Source of the DNA: Ampullaceana balthica
Taxonomy: Eukaryota; Mollusca; Gastropoda; Lymnaeidae
NCBI GenBank assembly: GCA_944989445.1
Contig: CALYLW010000547.1
Span: 310,001 to 374,000 of the forward strand
Length of the DNA stretch: 64,000 bases
Reading direction: 5' to 3'
In this document: positions 1 to 10,907 of the stretch, piece by piece
Numbering within the stretch: the first letter of the stretch is position 1
Layout: each line of letters opens with the position of its first letter
Program-made: the position numbers and the translations under genes
The notes under the pieces: generated by a model
What the model was told of the DNA's origin: nothing
Seen by the model: the letters and a program-made list of their open reading frames with translations, nothing else
Databases searched by the model: none

Positions 1-547
1 AGGATACCTTGATAGAAATGATATGTAGCTAGCATGAAGCTAACGTTAGGCTAACATGAAGCTAATGGAAGTGTCCCGTGATTCAATTTGGACAACACCA
101 CACGTTTAAGGTCAACATTTAAGGCAGGATCTGTTTCCACAACAACATGGCCATGATAGGTGCAACACAACAATATGGCCATGGTAGGTGCAACACAACA
201 ATATGGCCATGGTAGGTGCAACACAACAACATGGCCATGGTACGTTCAACACAACAATAGGGCCATGGTAGGTGCAACACAACAATATGGCCATGGTAGG
301 TGCAAGACAAGCTGTCAATCAACAACTAAAATTGACAAGTTTGGTTTGAACATCACCAGGTGGACTGGCCAGTATTACAGCAAGTGCTTTGAACATACCT
401 CAATTGCCCCATGACCATGGGCCAGTTTAATGTATCCCCACATCCTCCCACACACATCACATGTGGATTTTTGTGTTGGGTCCAGATGGAGTGATAAAAC
501 ATAATCTCTGTACTTATGTTAATAATAAGATGTGTACTTGTGCTTAC
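1..547. other. Intron downstream of Smurf exon E
   Basis: In gene orientation this is the start of the intron after WW1. Apart from the 28-bp array at 139-310 I see no exon or element. Confidence 0.6.
139..310. repeat. 28-bp minisatellite, about 6 copies
   Basis: The tandem unit is built around ATATGGCCATGGTAGGTGCA with an AACACAACA tract. GGCCATGG makes every copy partly palindromic. Copies differ at a few bases. Confidence 0.9.
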
Positions 548-631
548 CTTGTAGGACGCTCCCACTGGGTGGTTCTTGTAACATGATTGACATAATGTAC
601 ACGTCCATTGGTTGTTCTTCGCTCCTCCCAT
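548..631 (-). CDS. Smurf: Smurf exon E, first WW domain (84 bp)
   Basis: The acceptor is CTTTTCAG and the donor GTAAGC at 547-546. The exon begins with A, completing the Gly codon of exon D, then encodes WEERRTTNGRVHYVNHVT and RTTQWERPT. Both WW tryptophans and the Tyr-Val-Asn-His core are present, so the PPxY-binding fold should be intact. It matches WW1, which SMURF2 and fly Smurf have and human SMURF1 lacks. A 5'-truncated LINE lies about 50-90 bp upstream of the acceptor. The next exon is outside the window. Confidence 0.95.
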
Positions 632-679
632 CTGAAAAGATCAAAATATTATCAAAGGTTGATCAATAAAAATGCCATT

Positions 680-1240
680 CATGCCAACAGGCTAGGATAT
701 AAAGAGACAAGAACCTCACTTTGGTGAGACCTGTACTTGAATATGCATCTTCTGTATGGGACCCATCCACCAAAGAAAACATTGATAAACTAGAACAAAT
801 TCAAAAAAGAGCTGCCAGATTCATTACTGGAGAATATTCGAAACTGACAAGAATAACACCATTAGTTAAATCATTAAACCTTGAAACACTAGAGGATAGA
901 AGAACCAAAAGCAAAGTAGTAATCATACATAAAGCAATTAATTTTAATTTAGAAATACAACACAAAGATAACTTAATACAACCCTCAGATAGACATAAGG
1001 ATAAAAACACCTTTCTTATTCCGTATGCAAGAACAAACACATACAAGTTTTCCTTCTTCCCGTCCGGAATTCGGGCGTGGATGGGTTGCCTGAAGAATCC
1101 AGGAAAACCAAAACTTTATCAACATTTAAATCTCTAATAAAAATGCAGGACTAAACACAAACCATAGATAAGCGTAGGACGCAATAATCTTCAGTGTAGA
1201 AGGAGCGTCTGTAAACAGATAAGATAATATAAGAATATGA
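680..1240 (+). pseudogene. 5'-truncated non-LTR retrotransposon (LINE), 3' end of reverse transcriptase ORF
   Basis: From 721 the translation LVRPVLEYASSVWDP, KLEQIQKRAARFITG, then FFPSGIRAW is the C-terminal end of a CR1/Jockey-like LINE reverse transcriptase. A one-base deletion near 1080 shifts the frame; in the next frame LPEESRKTKTLSTFKSL follows and stops at 1152-1154. The 3' UTR ends in a short GATAA-type tail (about 1215-1230). Only the last ~140 codons remain, so it is a dead 5'-truncated copy. A second copy of the same family lies at 58757-59505 on the minus strand. It lies antisense to Smurf, just upstream of exon E. Confidence 0.85.
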
Positions 1241-1351
1241 ACGTCTGCCCTGTCATGACTGTTACCAGGGTTATGTTTAAAATATATAAGCTTAGAGCAT
1301 TTCATATCAAACAAAAATAGATAGTACATAGTATTACGTGGTATATAAATA

Positions 1352-2914
1352 CAGTCGAAACCGCTTATGTCGACGGCGTTGGGGTATGAAAAATGGCGTC
1401 GACATAACCGATGATCGAGATAAAACGAAATCCAAAAATGCTTGAAATTTCTTTATGTACATGATTAATTAGTTAGCGTTAATTAGTGATGGGATGATTT
1501 ATCGGAATCGTATCGGAACCCTAATACTTCTTCACTCTTTCCTAAGTCTAAGGTTGTAATGACCGTTCGTTTTTAAGGACCGTTTAAAATTTAAATATAA
1601 CCATGGTTCCCACTCAAGAAAAGGGAAAAAGTCGGGAATTCTTAAAAATAAATTCTCGGCCTTGAAAGTCGGGAAAAGTTATGACTAATCGGGAATTTAT
1701 ATATATATATATATACACATATATATATACACATATATATACACATGCATATATATTTATGCCGAAGTAAAGGACTTTGATTACGTTTCTGTCATGTTTG
1801 ATTCCATTTATTTAATGAAAAACAAGTTACCAGTTTATAATTGTCTGCGCATGCGCTAAAAGGTTAAAGTTTACGCTTCGCCGTGTCACAGTCGCGTTTT
1901 CCGTCGTATCAGCGAATTTAAAATACAAATAAACAAATCAATATGGTTATTTTAAGTTTAATGCTTTTGATGTATATATATTTATGCCGTAGTAAAGGAC
2001 TTTGATTACGTCTCTGTCATGTTTCGATTCCATTTATTTAATGAAAAATAAGTTACCAGTTTATAATTGTCTGCGCATGCGCTAAAAGGTCAAAGTTTAC
2101 GCTTCGCCGTGTCGCAGTCGCGTTTGCCATCGTATCCGCGAATTTAAAATACAAATAAACAAATCAATATGGTTATTTTAAGTTTAATGCTTTTGATGTA
2201 TATATATTTATGCCGTAGTAAAGGACTTTGATTACGTCTCTGTCATGTTTCGATTCCATTTATTTAATGAAAAATAAGTTACTAGTTTATAATTGTCTGC
2301 GCATGCGCTAAAAGGTCAAAGTTTACGCTTCGCCGTGTCGCAGTCGCGTTTGCCATCGTATCCGCGAATTTAAAATACAAATAAACAAATCAATATGAAT
2401 ATGGTTATTTTAAGTTTAATGCTTTTGACGTGCAGGATATCTGTTAATTAACTATCAGAACGTTCTCGAATTTCCTCAGTCAATCAAACTTTGTAATATA
2501 AATAAAACTATTGTGGCCTTGACCGTTGATCACAGCACGCTGTGGGCTGTGTGTACTGTGTTATCAGTTTCATCGTCACGCGCGTGTTAGTGTCACAGTC
2601 ACTTATCTTACTGGTAACAAAGCAACAACAACAAACTTTTAAAAGAATAATAATTTATTATTTTTTTTATTTAATTATAAAAAACCACCGTCGATTCTCG
2701 ATACAAACCTTTATTTTCAACCGACGAAAATCGAGTTAAGTTGCAAATTTGGCCCTCTTTTGTGCTCGAGATACTAGGTTTCGGCGACATAAAAGAATCG
2801 ACATTACCGATGAGAAAATGCTAAGACAAAGAGAGAATTTGGCGGTTCCAATAAAAAACGTCGACATAATAGGGTGGTCGATATAACCGAGCTCGAGATA
2901 AGTGGGTTCGACTG
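1352..2914. mobile_element. Non-autonomous pogo/Tigger-like DNA transposon
   Basis: The left end CAGTCGAAACCGCTTATGTC and the right end (reverse complement CAGTCGAACCCACTTATCTC) form imperfect terminal inverted repeats, flanked by TA on both sides (1350-1351, 2915-2916). A TA duplication and CAGTCGAA termini are typical of pogo-type Tc1/mariner elements. Sub-terminal motifs (GTCGACATAACCGATGA and relatives) recur at both ends. No transposase frame is present; the interior is mostly a 226-bp triplication plus an AT microsatellite at 1700-1755. Confidence 0.75.
1749..2430. repeat. 226-bp tandem triplication inside the pogo-like element
   Basis: TTTATGCCG recurs at 1756, 1981 and 2207 (spacings 225 and 226). 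Each unit carries GTAAAGGACTTTGATTACG, TGTCTGCGCATGCGCTAAAA and AATAAACAAATCAATATGG. Copies 2 and 3 are nearly identical; copy 1 is more diverged. Confidence 0.9.
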
Positions 2915-3071
2915 TATTGGATCAACTAGCCAAGGAATACAATAGCTAAGCTGTATTTTATCTTCAAACATCACATCAAGATTTCAATGCTTTACTCCAG
3001 TTAGATCTAAAATGGTTAAAGGATAGTACTACATCCTATTAGACTCATAAACTAATCCAAGACATGGTGAA

Positions 3072-4479
3072 AACCAACATTGTATCAACTGGACCTAATG
3101 GTGGTATCAAAGCCAATACTGTATCAACTGGACCTAATGGTGGTATCAAAGCCAATACTGTATCAACTGGACCTAATGGTGATATCAAAGCCAATACTGT
3201 ATCAACTGGACCTAATGGTGGTATCAAAGCCAATACTGTATCAACTGGACCTAATGGTGGTATCAAAGCCAATACTGTATCAACTGGACCTAATGGTGGT
3301 ATCAAAGCCAATACTGTATCAACTGGACCTAATGTTGGCATCAAAGCCAATACTGTATCAACTGGACCTAATGGTGGTATCAAAGCCAATACTGTATTAA
3401 CTGGACCTAATGGTGGTATCAAAGCCAATACTGTATCAACTGGACCTAATGGTGGTATCAAAGCCAATACTGTATCAACTGGACCTAATGGTGGTATCAA
3501 AGCCAATACTGTATCAACTGGACCTAATGTTGGTATCAAAGCCAATACTGTATCAACTGGACCTAATGGTGGTATCAAAGCCAATACTGTATCAACTGGA
3601 CCTAATGGTGGTATCAAAGCCAATACTGTATCAACTGGACCTAATGGTGGTATCAAAGCCAATACTGTATCAACTGGACCTAATGGTGGTATCAAAGCCA
3701 ATACTGTATCAACTGGACCTAATGTTGGTATCAAAGCCAATACTGTATCAACTGGACCTAATGGTGATATCAAAGCCAATACTGTATCAACTGGACCTAA
3801 TGGTGGTATCAAAGCCAATACTGTATCAACTGGACCTAATGGTGATATCAAAGCCAATACTGTATCAACTGGACCTAATGGTGATATCAAAGCCAATACT
3901 GTATCAACTGGACCTAATGTTGGTATCAAAGCCAATACTGTATCAACTGGACCTAATGGTGATATCAAAGCCAATACTGTATCGACTGGACCTAATGGTG
4001 GTATCAAAGCCAATACTGTATCAACTGGATCTAATGGTGATATCAAAGCCAATACTGTATCAACTGGACCTAATGGTGATATCAAAGCCAATACTGTATC
4101 AACTGGACCTAATGGTGGTATCAAAGCCAATACTGTATCAACTGGACCTAATGGTGATATCAAAGCCTATACTGTATCAACTGGACCTAATGGTGATATC
4201 AAAGCCAATACTGTTATCAACTGGACCTAATGTTGGTATCAAAGCCAATACTGTATCAACTGGACCTAATGGTGATATCAAAGCCAATACTGTATCAACT
4301 GGACCTAATGGTGATATCAAAGCCAATACTGTATCGACTGGACCTAATGGTGGTATCAAAGCCAATACTGTATCAACTGGACCTAATGGTGATATCAAAG
4401 CCAATACTGTATCAACTGGACCTAATGGTGATATCAAAGCCAATACTGTATCAACTGGACCTAATGGTGGTATCAAAGA
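3072..4479. repeat. 39-bp minisatellite, about 36 copies, with 5-unit higher order
   Basis: The unit core is GTATCAACTGGACCTAATGG followed by a variable site and ATCAAAGCCAATACT. Three main variants differ at one dinucleotide region: GGTGGTATC, GGTGATATC and GTTGGTATC. A one-base insertion at about 4214 breaks the phase. Because 39 is divisible by 3 and the unit has no stop in several frames, frames longer than 350 codons appear on both strands. These are not treated as genes. Confidence 0.95.
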
Positions 4480-5005
4480 CAACAAAGAAAGTGCAGTACC
4501 AGTATCTTAACAACACAAAGTCATTGTTACAATGGCAACAGATCCCAGTCAAGGCTTTCCTTGTATACCTTGCCGAAGGTATGTACTTGACATTGTCATT
4601 GGTCTGGGGTAACACGTGGCTACACACAGGTAATCTGGACATGGTTAGACCCCCGGGTCTTGTGCTACGATCCAAACCTAATACAACATAGAAACTAATG
4701 ATTAAACACCAGAAAACGGTTGTCCTGCGTTGTGTATAAACCTCAACCTAACCAATTAACCCTTGAACCACTTGCCTTGAGCAGACCAGACTAATCAAAG
4801 GTAGAGTCTGCCAATACACACACTAGTCAACATTCATTTCATTGTTAGTGAGGACAGATTAACTCCACAGTCTACATGTATACAAACTACACGAGTCACC
4901 ACTAACAATAGCAGTTAGTGTGTTACTGAACTTTGCCACCTACGGACATAAAAAGTTGCCTTTGTGTGCTGTGGACAATGTAACAAAAACATTTCAACAC
5001 CAGAG
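4480..5005. other. Intron stretch without recognised features
   Basis: AT-moderate unique-looking DNA; no exon, transposon end or tandem unit recognised. Confidence 0.5.
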
Positions 5006-5432
5006 TCAAACAAACAAGTACCCTAGCGGGGTCAAAGCACTATAATATGACAGGCTCATGTACACATCAAACAAACAAGTACCTTAGCGGGGTCAAAGCA
5101 CTATAATATGACAGGCTCATGTACACATCAAACAAACAAGTACCTTAGCGGGGTCAAAGCACTATAATATGACAGGCTCATGTACACATCAAACAAACAA
5201 GTACCTTAGCGGGGTCAAAGCACTATAATATGACAGGCTCGTGTACACATCAAACAAACAAGTACCTTAGGGGGGTCAAAGCACTATAATATGACAGGCT
5301 CATGTACACATCAAACAAACAAGTACCTTAGCGGGGTCAAAGCACTATAATATGACAGGCTCATGTACACATCAAACAAACAAGTACCTTAGCGGGGTCA
5401 AAGTTCTATAATATGACAGGCTCGTGTACACA
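5006..5432. repeat. 61-bp minisatellite, 7 copies
   Basis: Units begin at 5006, 5067, 5128, 5189, 5250, 5311 and 5372 with TCAAACAAACAAGTACC and contain ACTATAATATGACAGGCTC. The copies are nearly identical, which suggests recent expansion. Confidence 0.95.
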
Positions 5433-5433
5433 T

Positions 5434-5544
5434 AGTCGTACATGAAGCCTTAGATACAATTTGTACACATAGTCGTACATGAAGGCTTATAGACAACTTG
5501 TACACATAGTCGTACATGAAGCCTTAGATACAACTTGTACACAT
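5434..5544. repeat. 37-bp tandem repeat, 3 copies
   Basis: AGTCGTACATGAAGCCTTAG units directly abut the 61-bp array and share its TTGTACACAT-type end, so they may have arisen from its edge. Confidence 0.9.
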
Positions 5545-5828
5545 AGTAGTCATGAGTTCAAATTATCGTAAGCCAAGCAATGTTTTTTAAGGTTCGTTAG
5601 TCCGTGTGCAAAGTATAAAAACTTGTGTGCAAGGTTGCACAGAATTCATTTTTATGTGCAAAATTTGCTGCGCGGTAATTCTAAGCTGCTGCGCGGCGCC
5701 GGTCAAACATCTGCGTGGCGCCGGTCAGACATCTGCGCAGCTTAAAGGGAACATTGATGCCAAGAAAGACTTTCATTTTTTAAAATAGTATAGAATAGCA
5801 TCTGTTGGTCACGAGATCACCATTAGTG
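5545..5828. other. GC-rich short repeat-bearing stretch, possible relic element
   Basis: GCGCCGGTCAAACATCTGCG occurs twice with slight changes near 5695-5745, followed by GCGCAGCTTAAAGGGAAC. The look is that of an inverted-repeat transposon relic, but I could not define both ends. Confidence 0.35.
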
Positions 5829-6199
5829 CACAGAATGAGAACCGTTGTATAACTATGACAGAAGGATCTAATAGTTCTCATACTTTCTCCACTCGACTAT
5901 TCCACTTCCATGCCTTAGAACACAGAATGAGAACCGTTGTTGTATAACTATGACAGGGGGATCTAATAGTTCTCATACTTTCTCCACTCGACTATTCCAC
6001 TTCCATACCTTAGAACACAGAATGAGAACCGTTGTTGTATCACTATGACAGGAGGATCTAATAGTTCTCATACTTTCTCCACTTGACTATTCCACTTCCA
6101 TACCTTAGAACACAGAATGAGAACCGTTGTTGTATCACTATGACAGGAGGATCTAATAGTTCTCATACTTTCTCCACTTGACTATTCCACTTTCATGCC
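5829..6199. repeat. 95-bp tandem repeat, 4 copies
   Basis: CAGAATGAGAACCGTTG recurs at 5831, 5923, 6018 and 6113 (spacings 92, 95, 95). Each unit contains ATAGTTCTCATACTTTCTCC. Confidence 0.95.
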
Positions 6200-6730
6200 A
6201 ACACTACTCTCAAGAGGCCTCTCAACTTACAGCAACATCTTGAGACGACGAGTTGCGTCCCTTGGATCATGGTCCCTTTCAAAGCTGATTAGAAAGGTGG
6301 GAAGTATTACAAGCTATTGTCTGAGCACAGAGAGGGGTTCACTTTCCTGGCTTGTTGTTGAATGTTGATTGAAGAACATGAGCCAGGCATTCCCAGCTCA
6401 GACGGCAATTTAAACTAAACATTTCAAACAATTTCCAAACACTTGTTTATCAAGACAGCGAAAAACATGATCGTATATCTGTGTGTATTGTACCACTGTA
6501 GTAGCTAATAAACAAGTTAAGACAACATGAGGCTTGAGTAAATACTTGTGGGAAGTGGATGATGTGAACTATGACAGGAGTAAGGGCATTCCCTGCTATT
6601 ACCTCCACAAGAACAACACACAGGCCGGCCGTTTGAAATGGGGCTAATGTTGGTGTTGGTGGTGGACATGTCAGTGTTACAAGTCGGGCCAAGATACAAG
6701 CAGCAGCTACCAAACGACTGGGTTATAGTG
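6200..6730. other. Intron stretch without recognised features
   Basis: No exon signature, transposon terminus or tandem array recognised. Confidence 0.5.
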
Positions 6731-7000
6731 TGTACACAGTACAGCATCAGACGTACAAATAAACCCATGAAGTATGTTGGGATATGTACACAGTACATCA
6801 TCAGCTGTGCACATAAACCCAGGAAGTATATTGGGATGTGTACACAGTACATCATCAGCTGTGCACATAAACCCATGAAGTATATTGGGATGCGTACACA
6901 GTACATCATCAGCTGTGCACATAAACCCATGAAGTAAATTGGGATGTGTACACAGTACATCATCAGCTGTGCACATAAACCCAGGAAGTATATTGGGATG
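6731..7000. repeat. 54-bp minisatellite, 5 copies
   Basis: Units start TGTACACAGTACATCATCAG at 6731, 6785, 6839, 6893 and 6947. The unit length is divisible by 3, so it makes spurious frames on both strands. Confidence 0.95.
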
Positions 7001-9078
7001 TGTACGACCTTCGGTTTGAGTTGTACATTTTCTGGCACAGAGAGAGCATATAAATTCTGCTGGCGGATCAGGTTGTATACCACAAGCTCATTGATGGTAC
7101 ACAGCTCTTCAACCATGATTTAGGAGACACCATGGGTACAAGGTCAGAGCCAGGTGTGTGTGTGAGTTGGGGGGCGGGTGTAACAGCAGCTAACCTGGCC
7201 GTCAGCCACTCACAAGCAGTCGTGTAGCCACCACGACCTGATGACATCAGCCACCACCTACCCGCACCTAGACAAGAACACGATAGAAACAAAAACTAAT
7301 GATTTCATTCTTCCACCAGCCAGCAGCTATTTCATACTTGTCTCTTACCATACCAAGAGAAGACAAACCCGCTCTTTGGTTCAACATAAGCGGTATATAA
7401 TTCGTCCATGTTGTTCAACATTGGGAGAAAAATTGTCGGTTCAGACTCAGAATTCAATTAAAGTTCTTGTAACTCTGACATGTGTATGTGTCAATATGAG
7501 GGCCCGGGAAGCCCACGGGCCGAAATTCTCCGAGAGACAACTGAACTCCTTGATGACGTGCATGGCAGACATGTTGATACCATTGTCAGCATCAAAGAGA
7601 TACGGCCGTGGCTTCCATCTTGGTGCAACAAGTAGGAGCAGACAACCTAGTGCCATCTGGACGGCTTCAGGAACCTTCTCTTATGTTAGCATTACAAAAT
7701 CTATTTCAGGAAGGGGGAGGGGCGCAGGCAGGGGTCAGTGCGTTAAGGAAGGAGGAGGTAACCGACAACTACGGCGTCCTGGGGAAAGTAGCCCAGGCGC
7801 TAAGGGCCAGGCATTCAGGGCGTCAAACTGTACTGTGTCTGGGGTGGGCAGAGTAAATAAATATGATATCGAGAGAATATGAAAACAGAATGTTCAAGTT
7901 TAGAACTCCGTTGATAAGATTATATAACAATTAGATAGTGGACGGCTCAATACTCCTGGCCATGAGCAATGATCTATACACTAACGCCACAGTCTATTTC
8001 TACAACAGTAGAACAAACGTTTTGACCCGGTGCCAGCTTGTCTATATAGTATATACGTTTATATTGTGACCACTCTCAGTGCGGCTAGGAGCTGCCTCAG
8101 TACATATAGAAAATGTATATTGTACTTTTAGAATATTACTATTGCTGAAGAAATAATCATAGCCTTTCCATCTTGTTTTGTTGGTATGTTTGTAGCTTAT
8201 TTTTGTTTGACACGCGTGACAATCTCGCTGGATCGATTCATCATCTGTTTCATGACGACATGAAAGGTCACATCAGAATATTTTCAGAAATTAGCAAATA
8301 AGGTTCAGAATCTCTTGCCTTCATAGACTGCCTCACTACCCTAACGCAATACTCTGATGGTCAAATACGTTTGAATATGTTAACTCATATTACTACCGCC
8401 TCGGAAAAGATGGGACGTCACAGGCAGTTTAGGCTCATTCTCAAAGATAGGGAGACGTGGAAGGAGGGAAACAAAAAATGAGGAGGAGGGAGACAAAAAA
8501 TGAGGAGGGGGAGGTAGAGAATGTCATTGAGGGATCCAATAAACTTTGAGTAAACGCTATTACTGAATGAGTTACTGTGCCACCAAAGGTTGATTCTGTC
8601 AAAGAGATAGAAGGGGAGATAACTTGCCATTGAGTGAATCTTTCGGAAAGAGTTACGTTGGGACCTCGCCAATGACATGTGAGATGAAACAATTCTGAAT
8701 TCTCAGGCAAGGGAAATAATTCATGCTAATAGTGGACATATAAACCCGGTAGTGAAGACAGTACTTTTGTTTTAATTAGCCTACGCTTTTAAAGCAGTTA
8801 CAGTTAGCTCACATGCACGGCTTACTTTCCGTTGACTATTTGAAATGGTCTGTCTCTTTCAATGGCTGCTACAACCTGTCTTTTAAAGGGGTCATGGTTA
8901 CACGTGGGGGCATAAAGAAACAATTCAAACAGATCAGACGGCGAACGAGACTTTGTGACAGCTGACTGCACCGATCAGACGATGTCATATGCAAAACACG
9001 CGCAGTACTCATACGCCCCTCCCCCACTCCAAAAAAACATGAAATAAAACAAACCCGTAAAAACAAAGTTTTTGACTA
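7001..9078. other. 2-kb intron stretch, no supported gene
   Basis: Short open frames at 7241-7882 and 7447-7656 lie in slightly GC-richer DNA but show no family I recognise and no convincing exon borders. A purine-rich patch with GAGGAGGGAGACAAAAAATG-type repeats lies at 8450-8520. Nothing else is recognised. Confidence 0.5.
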
Positions 9079-9571
9079 TAAATCCCTTATATTTGAGACA
9101 TAACTAACAGTATTGATTATTTTCAAACGCGACAAACATTTACAGACTGAATATGCCTTAACTCAACTTGGCTTCATAACCCAGGGGGGTGGGGGAAAGT
9201 CGGGTCACCGATCGCTGGATCGAGCTCAGAGTGACACGTAAAATGTAAAAAAAAGCACGCCGGTACTTCGATGGGTCGCGTCAACTCAAACTCTCACGTG
9301 GGGAAAAAAACAATAACAAACAGTGAATTTGAATTACATACGTTATATAAGGATAAACTAAAAATGCATTAATTTAATTACAGTACGTTCGATCGATCTG
9401 AAATTTTGATACGATGCATTGTTAGGTGAGACGGGTCCGTGTGCCAAATTTCAGCTCCATCGAATCACGAGAAGTCGGTCATTTTTTACTTTTGTTTTTC
9501 CGCCCGCCCAAGACAGAGATGACGACAGAACGACAGAGAGAGACGGCGGTGAAGTTAATATAAGGGATTTA
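9079..9571. mobile_element. MITE with 15-bp terminal inverted repeats, TA flanks
   Basis: TAAATCCCTTATATT (9079-9093) is the exact reverse complement of AATATAAGGGATTTA (9557-9571). The outer TA at each end may be the target duplication of a Tc1/mariner-type element. There is no coding capacity. A diverged inverted relative of its middle part lies at about 10320-10415. Confidence 0.65.
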
Positions 9572-10677
9572 AAAATCCCAGGAACAAGCTGACACTGCCA
9601 CGCGAGGGGCGGTGCGACAACAACGTCCTTCTTTTCCAGCTAAGAAATTCATTAATACTTTATCATCCTTGTATATTTCGATTCCCAACATCAAAGTAGC
9701 CCGATATTTGAACAGTTTGAGGAGCCCTGATCCAACAATTCCCTAGATATATCAAAGGTTTTTGTGGCCACGCCCATCTGCACCTAACCTAAACAATGTA
9801 CTACTAAACCTGCGTTATCTTGGGCCGCTTTTGTTCCCTCTCAGGACCAAGTCTACAGTGGTACAGGTAAGCCTGCTGTGAAAACATCTCCTGCTGTCGT
9901 GTCTAACTGGCGGCCCGCGGGTTGGATGCGGCCCGCAACACTCTAAGCTTTCACTTACGCTACATGCGATGACTTTACATTTGAATAGTCTCAAGTTTTA
10001 AGCTATGAAATTTCTTTACCTAAAGTAGAACTAGAAACATAACCTTGAACAGTTCAGTAATGTCTTCTATATTTGAATTACTGACAGCATGAACTTGGGC
10101 TAAAGGCAAAGAGTTGTAACCGGGAAATGGAAGTAAAAATGTCATTCTTTCATCTTATCTTCATCTTAACTTTGGCTATTACCCTATTTTTTTAATCACG
10201 TTTTTATTAGCTCACTTTCGTTCCTGTTTGTCTGTCCACAATTTTTCAAATCTGCCAACGCAAAATTAAACCCCTTCTGATGGTCCTAGAAATCTCAAAA
10301 TTTTACCACAGATAGATCTTGGATGACAATGCATTGTATCAAAATTTCAGATCGATCGAATGTACCGTTATTAAATTATTGAACTTTTTAGTTTATCTAT
10401 ATATAGGCATATGTATTATCCGTCTGCTCTTGTTTACATTACATTCACGTGCCGAGTTCACACCAACCCCGACCACATCAACCATGTTTAACATCAAGGG
10501 GAGATCAGTAATTGCAGTCTGTAAATGTTTGTCGGGCAATGCGTATTATATTTGAACATAATCAATACTTCAAAACTCACCATAGCATACACATAGACTA
10601 AAAAGAATAAAATAAATAGAAGTAAAAAAAAAGATTTTTTAAAAACCACGTTTCTATAAGTGGACTAAAAAGAATAA
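9572..10677. other. Intron stretch with transposon relics
   Basis: GGCGGCCCGCGGGTTGGATG at about 9910 looks like an isolated hAT-type end. At 10320-10415 a segment (CAAAATTTCAGATCGATCGA) is an inverted diverged copy of part of the MITE at 9079-9571. No exon seen. Confidence 0.45.
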
Positions 10678-10907
10678 AATAATTTAAAACTTATAAGTTC
10701 AAGTACATGTACTTTAATTTAATATGACTAAAAACGTGGGGCGGGTGTTTGGTATGAAAATTAAAGATTTATAATTTAGAAGGCAAAAGAGAGATCTATA
10801 AGTGAGAGAATGAATGAACTGCATATACTAAACCTCATAAGCGCCCACCCCACGTTTTTAGTCATATTAAATTAAAGTACTTGAACTTATATAAGTTTTA
10901 AATTATT
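10678..10907. mobile_element. Foldback element with ~65-bp inverted arms
   Basis: The left arm (10678-10747) contains AATAATTTAAAACTTATAAG and GACTAAAAACGTGGGGCGGG; the right arm (10842-10907) is its near-perfect reverse complement. The difference is a small insertion in the left arm and a few bases. A loop of about 95 bp separates them. It is probably a MITE that folds into a long hairpin; no target duplication is assigned. Confidence 0.75.

Noticed and set aside
3064..4510. Open frames of 350-390 codons on both strands in the 39-bp array
   Set aside because: They exist because the unit is 13 codons long without stops in several frames; both strands and two plus frames are open at once, and a one-base insertion breaks them. 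Nothing suggests translation.
5006..5432. Regular 61-bp repeats considered as a CRISPR array
   Set aside because: No distinct spacers; whole units repeat, and the genome is eukaryotic. The same holds for all other arrays here.
7241..7882. 213-codon plus frame as a gene
   Set aside because: No recognised domain, no exon borders, atypical composition, and it lies in a Smurf intron with competing frames on both strands.
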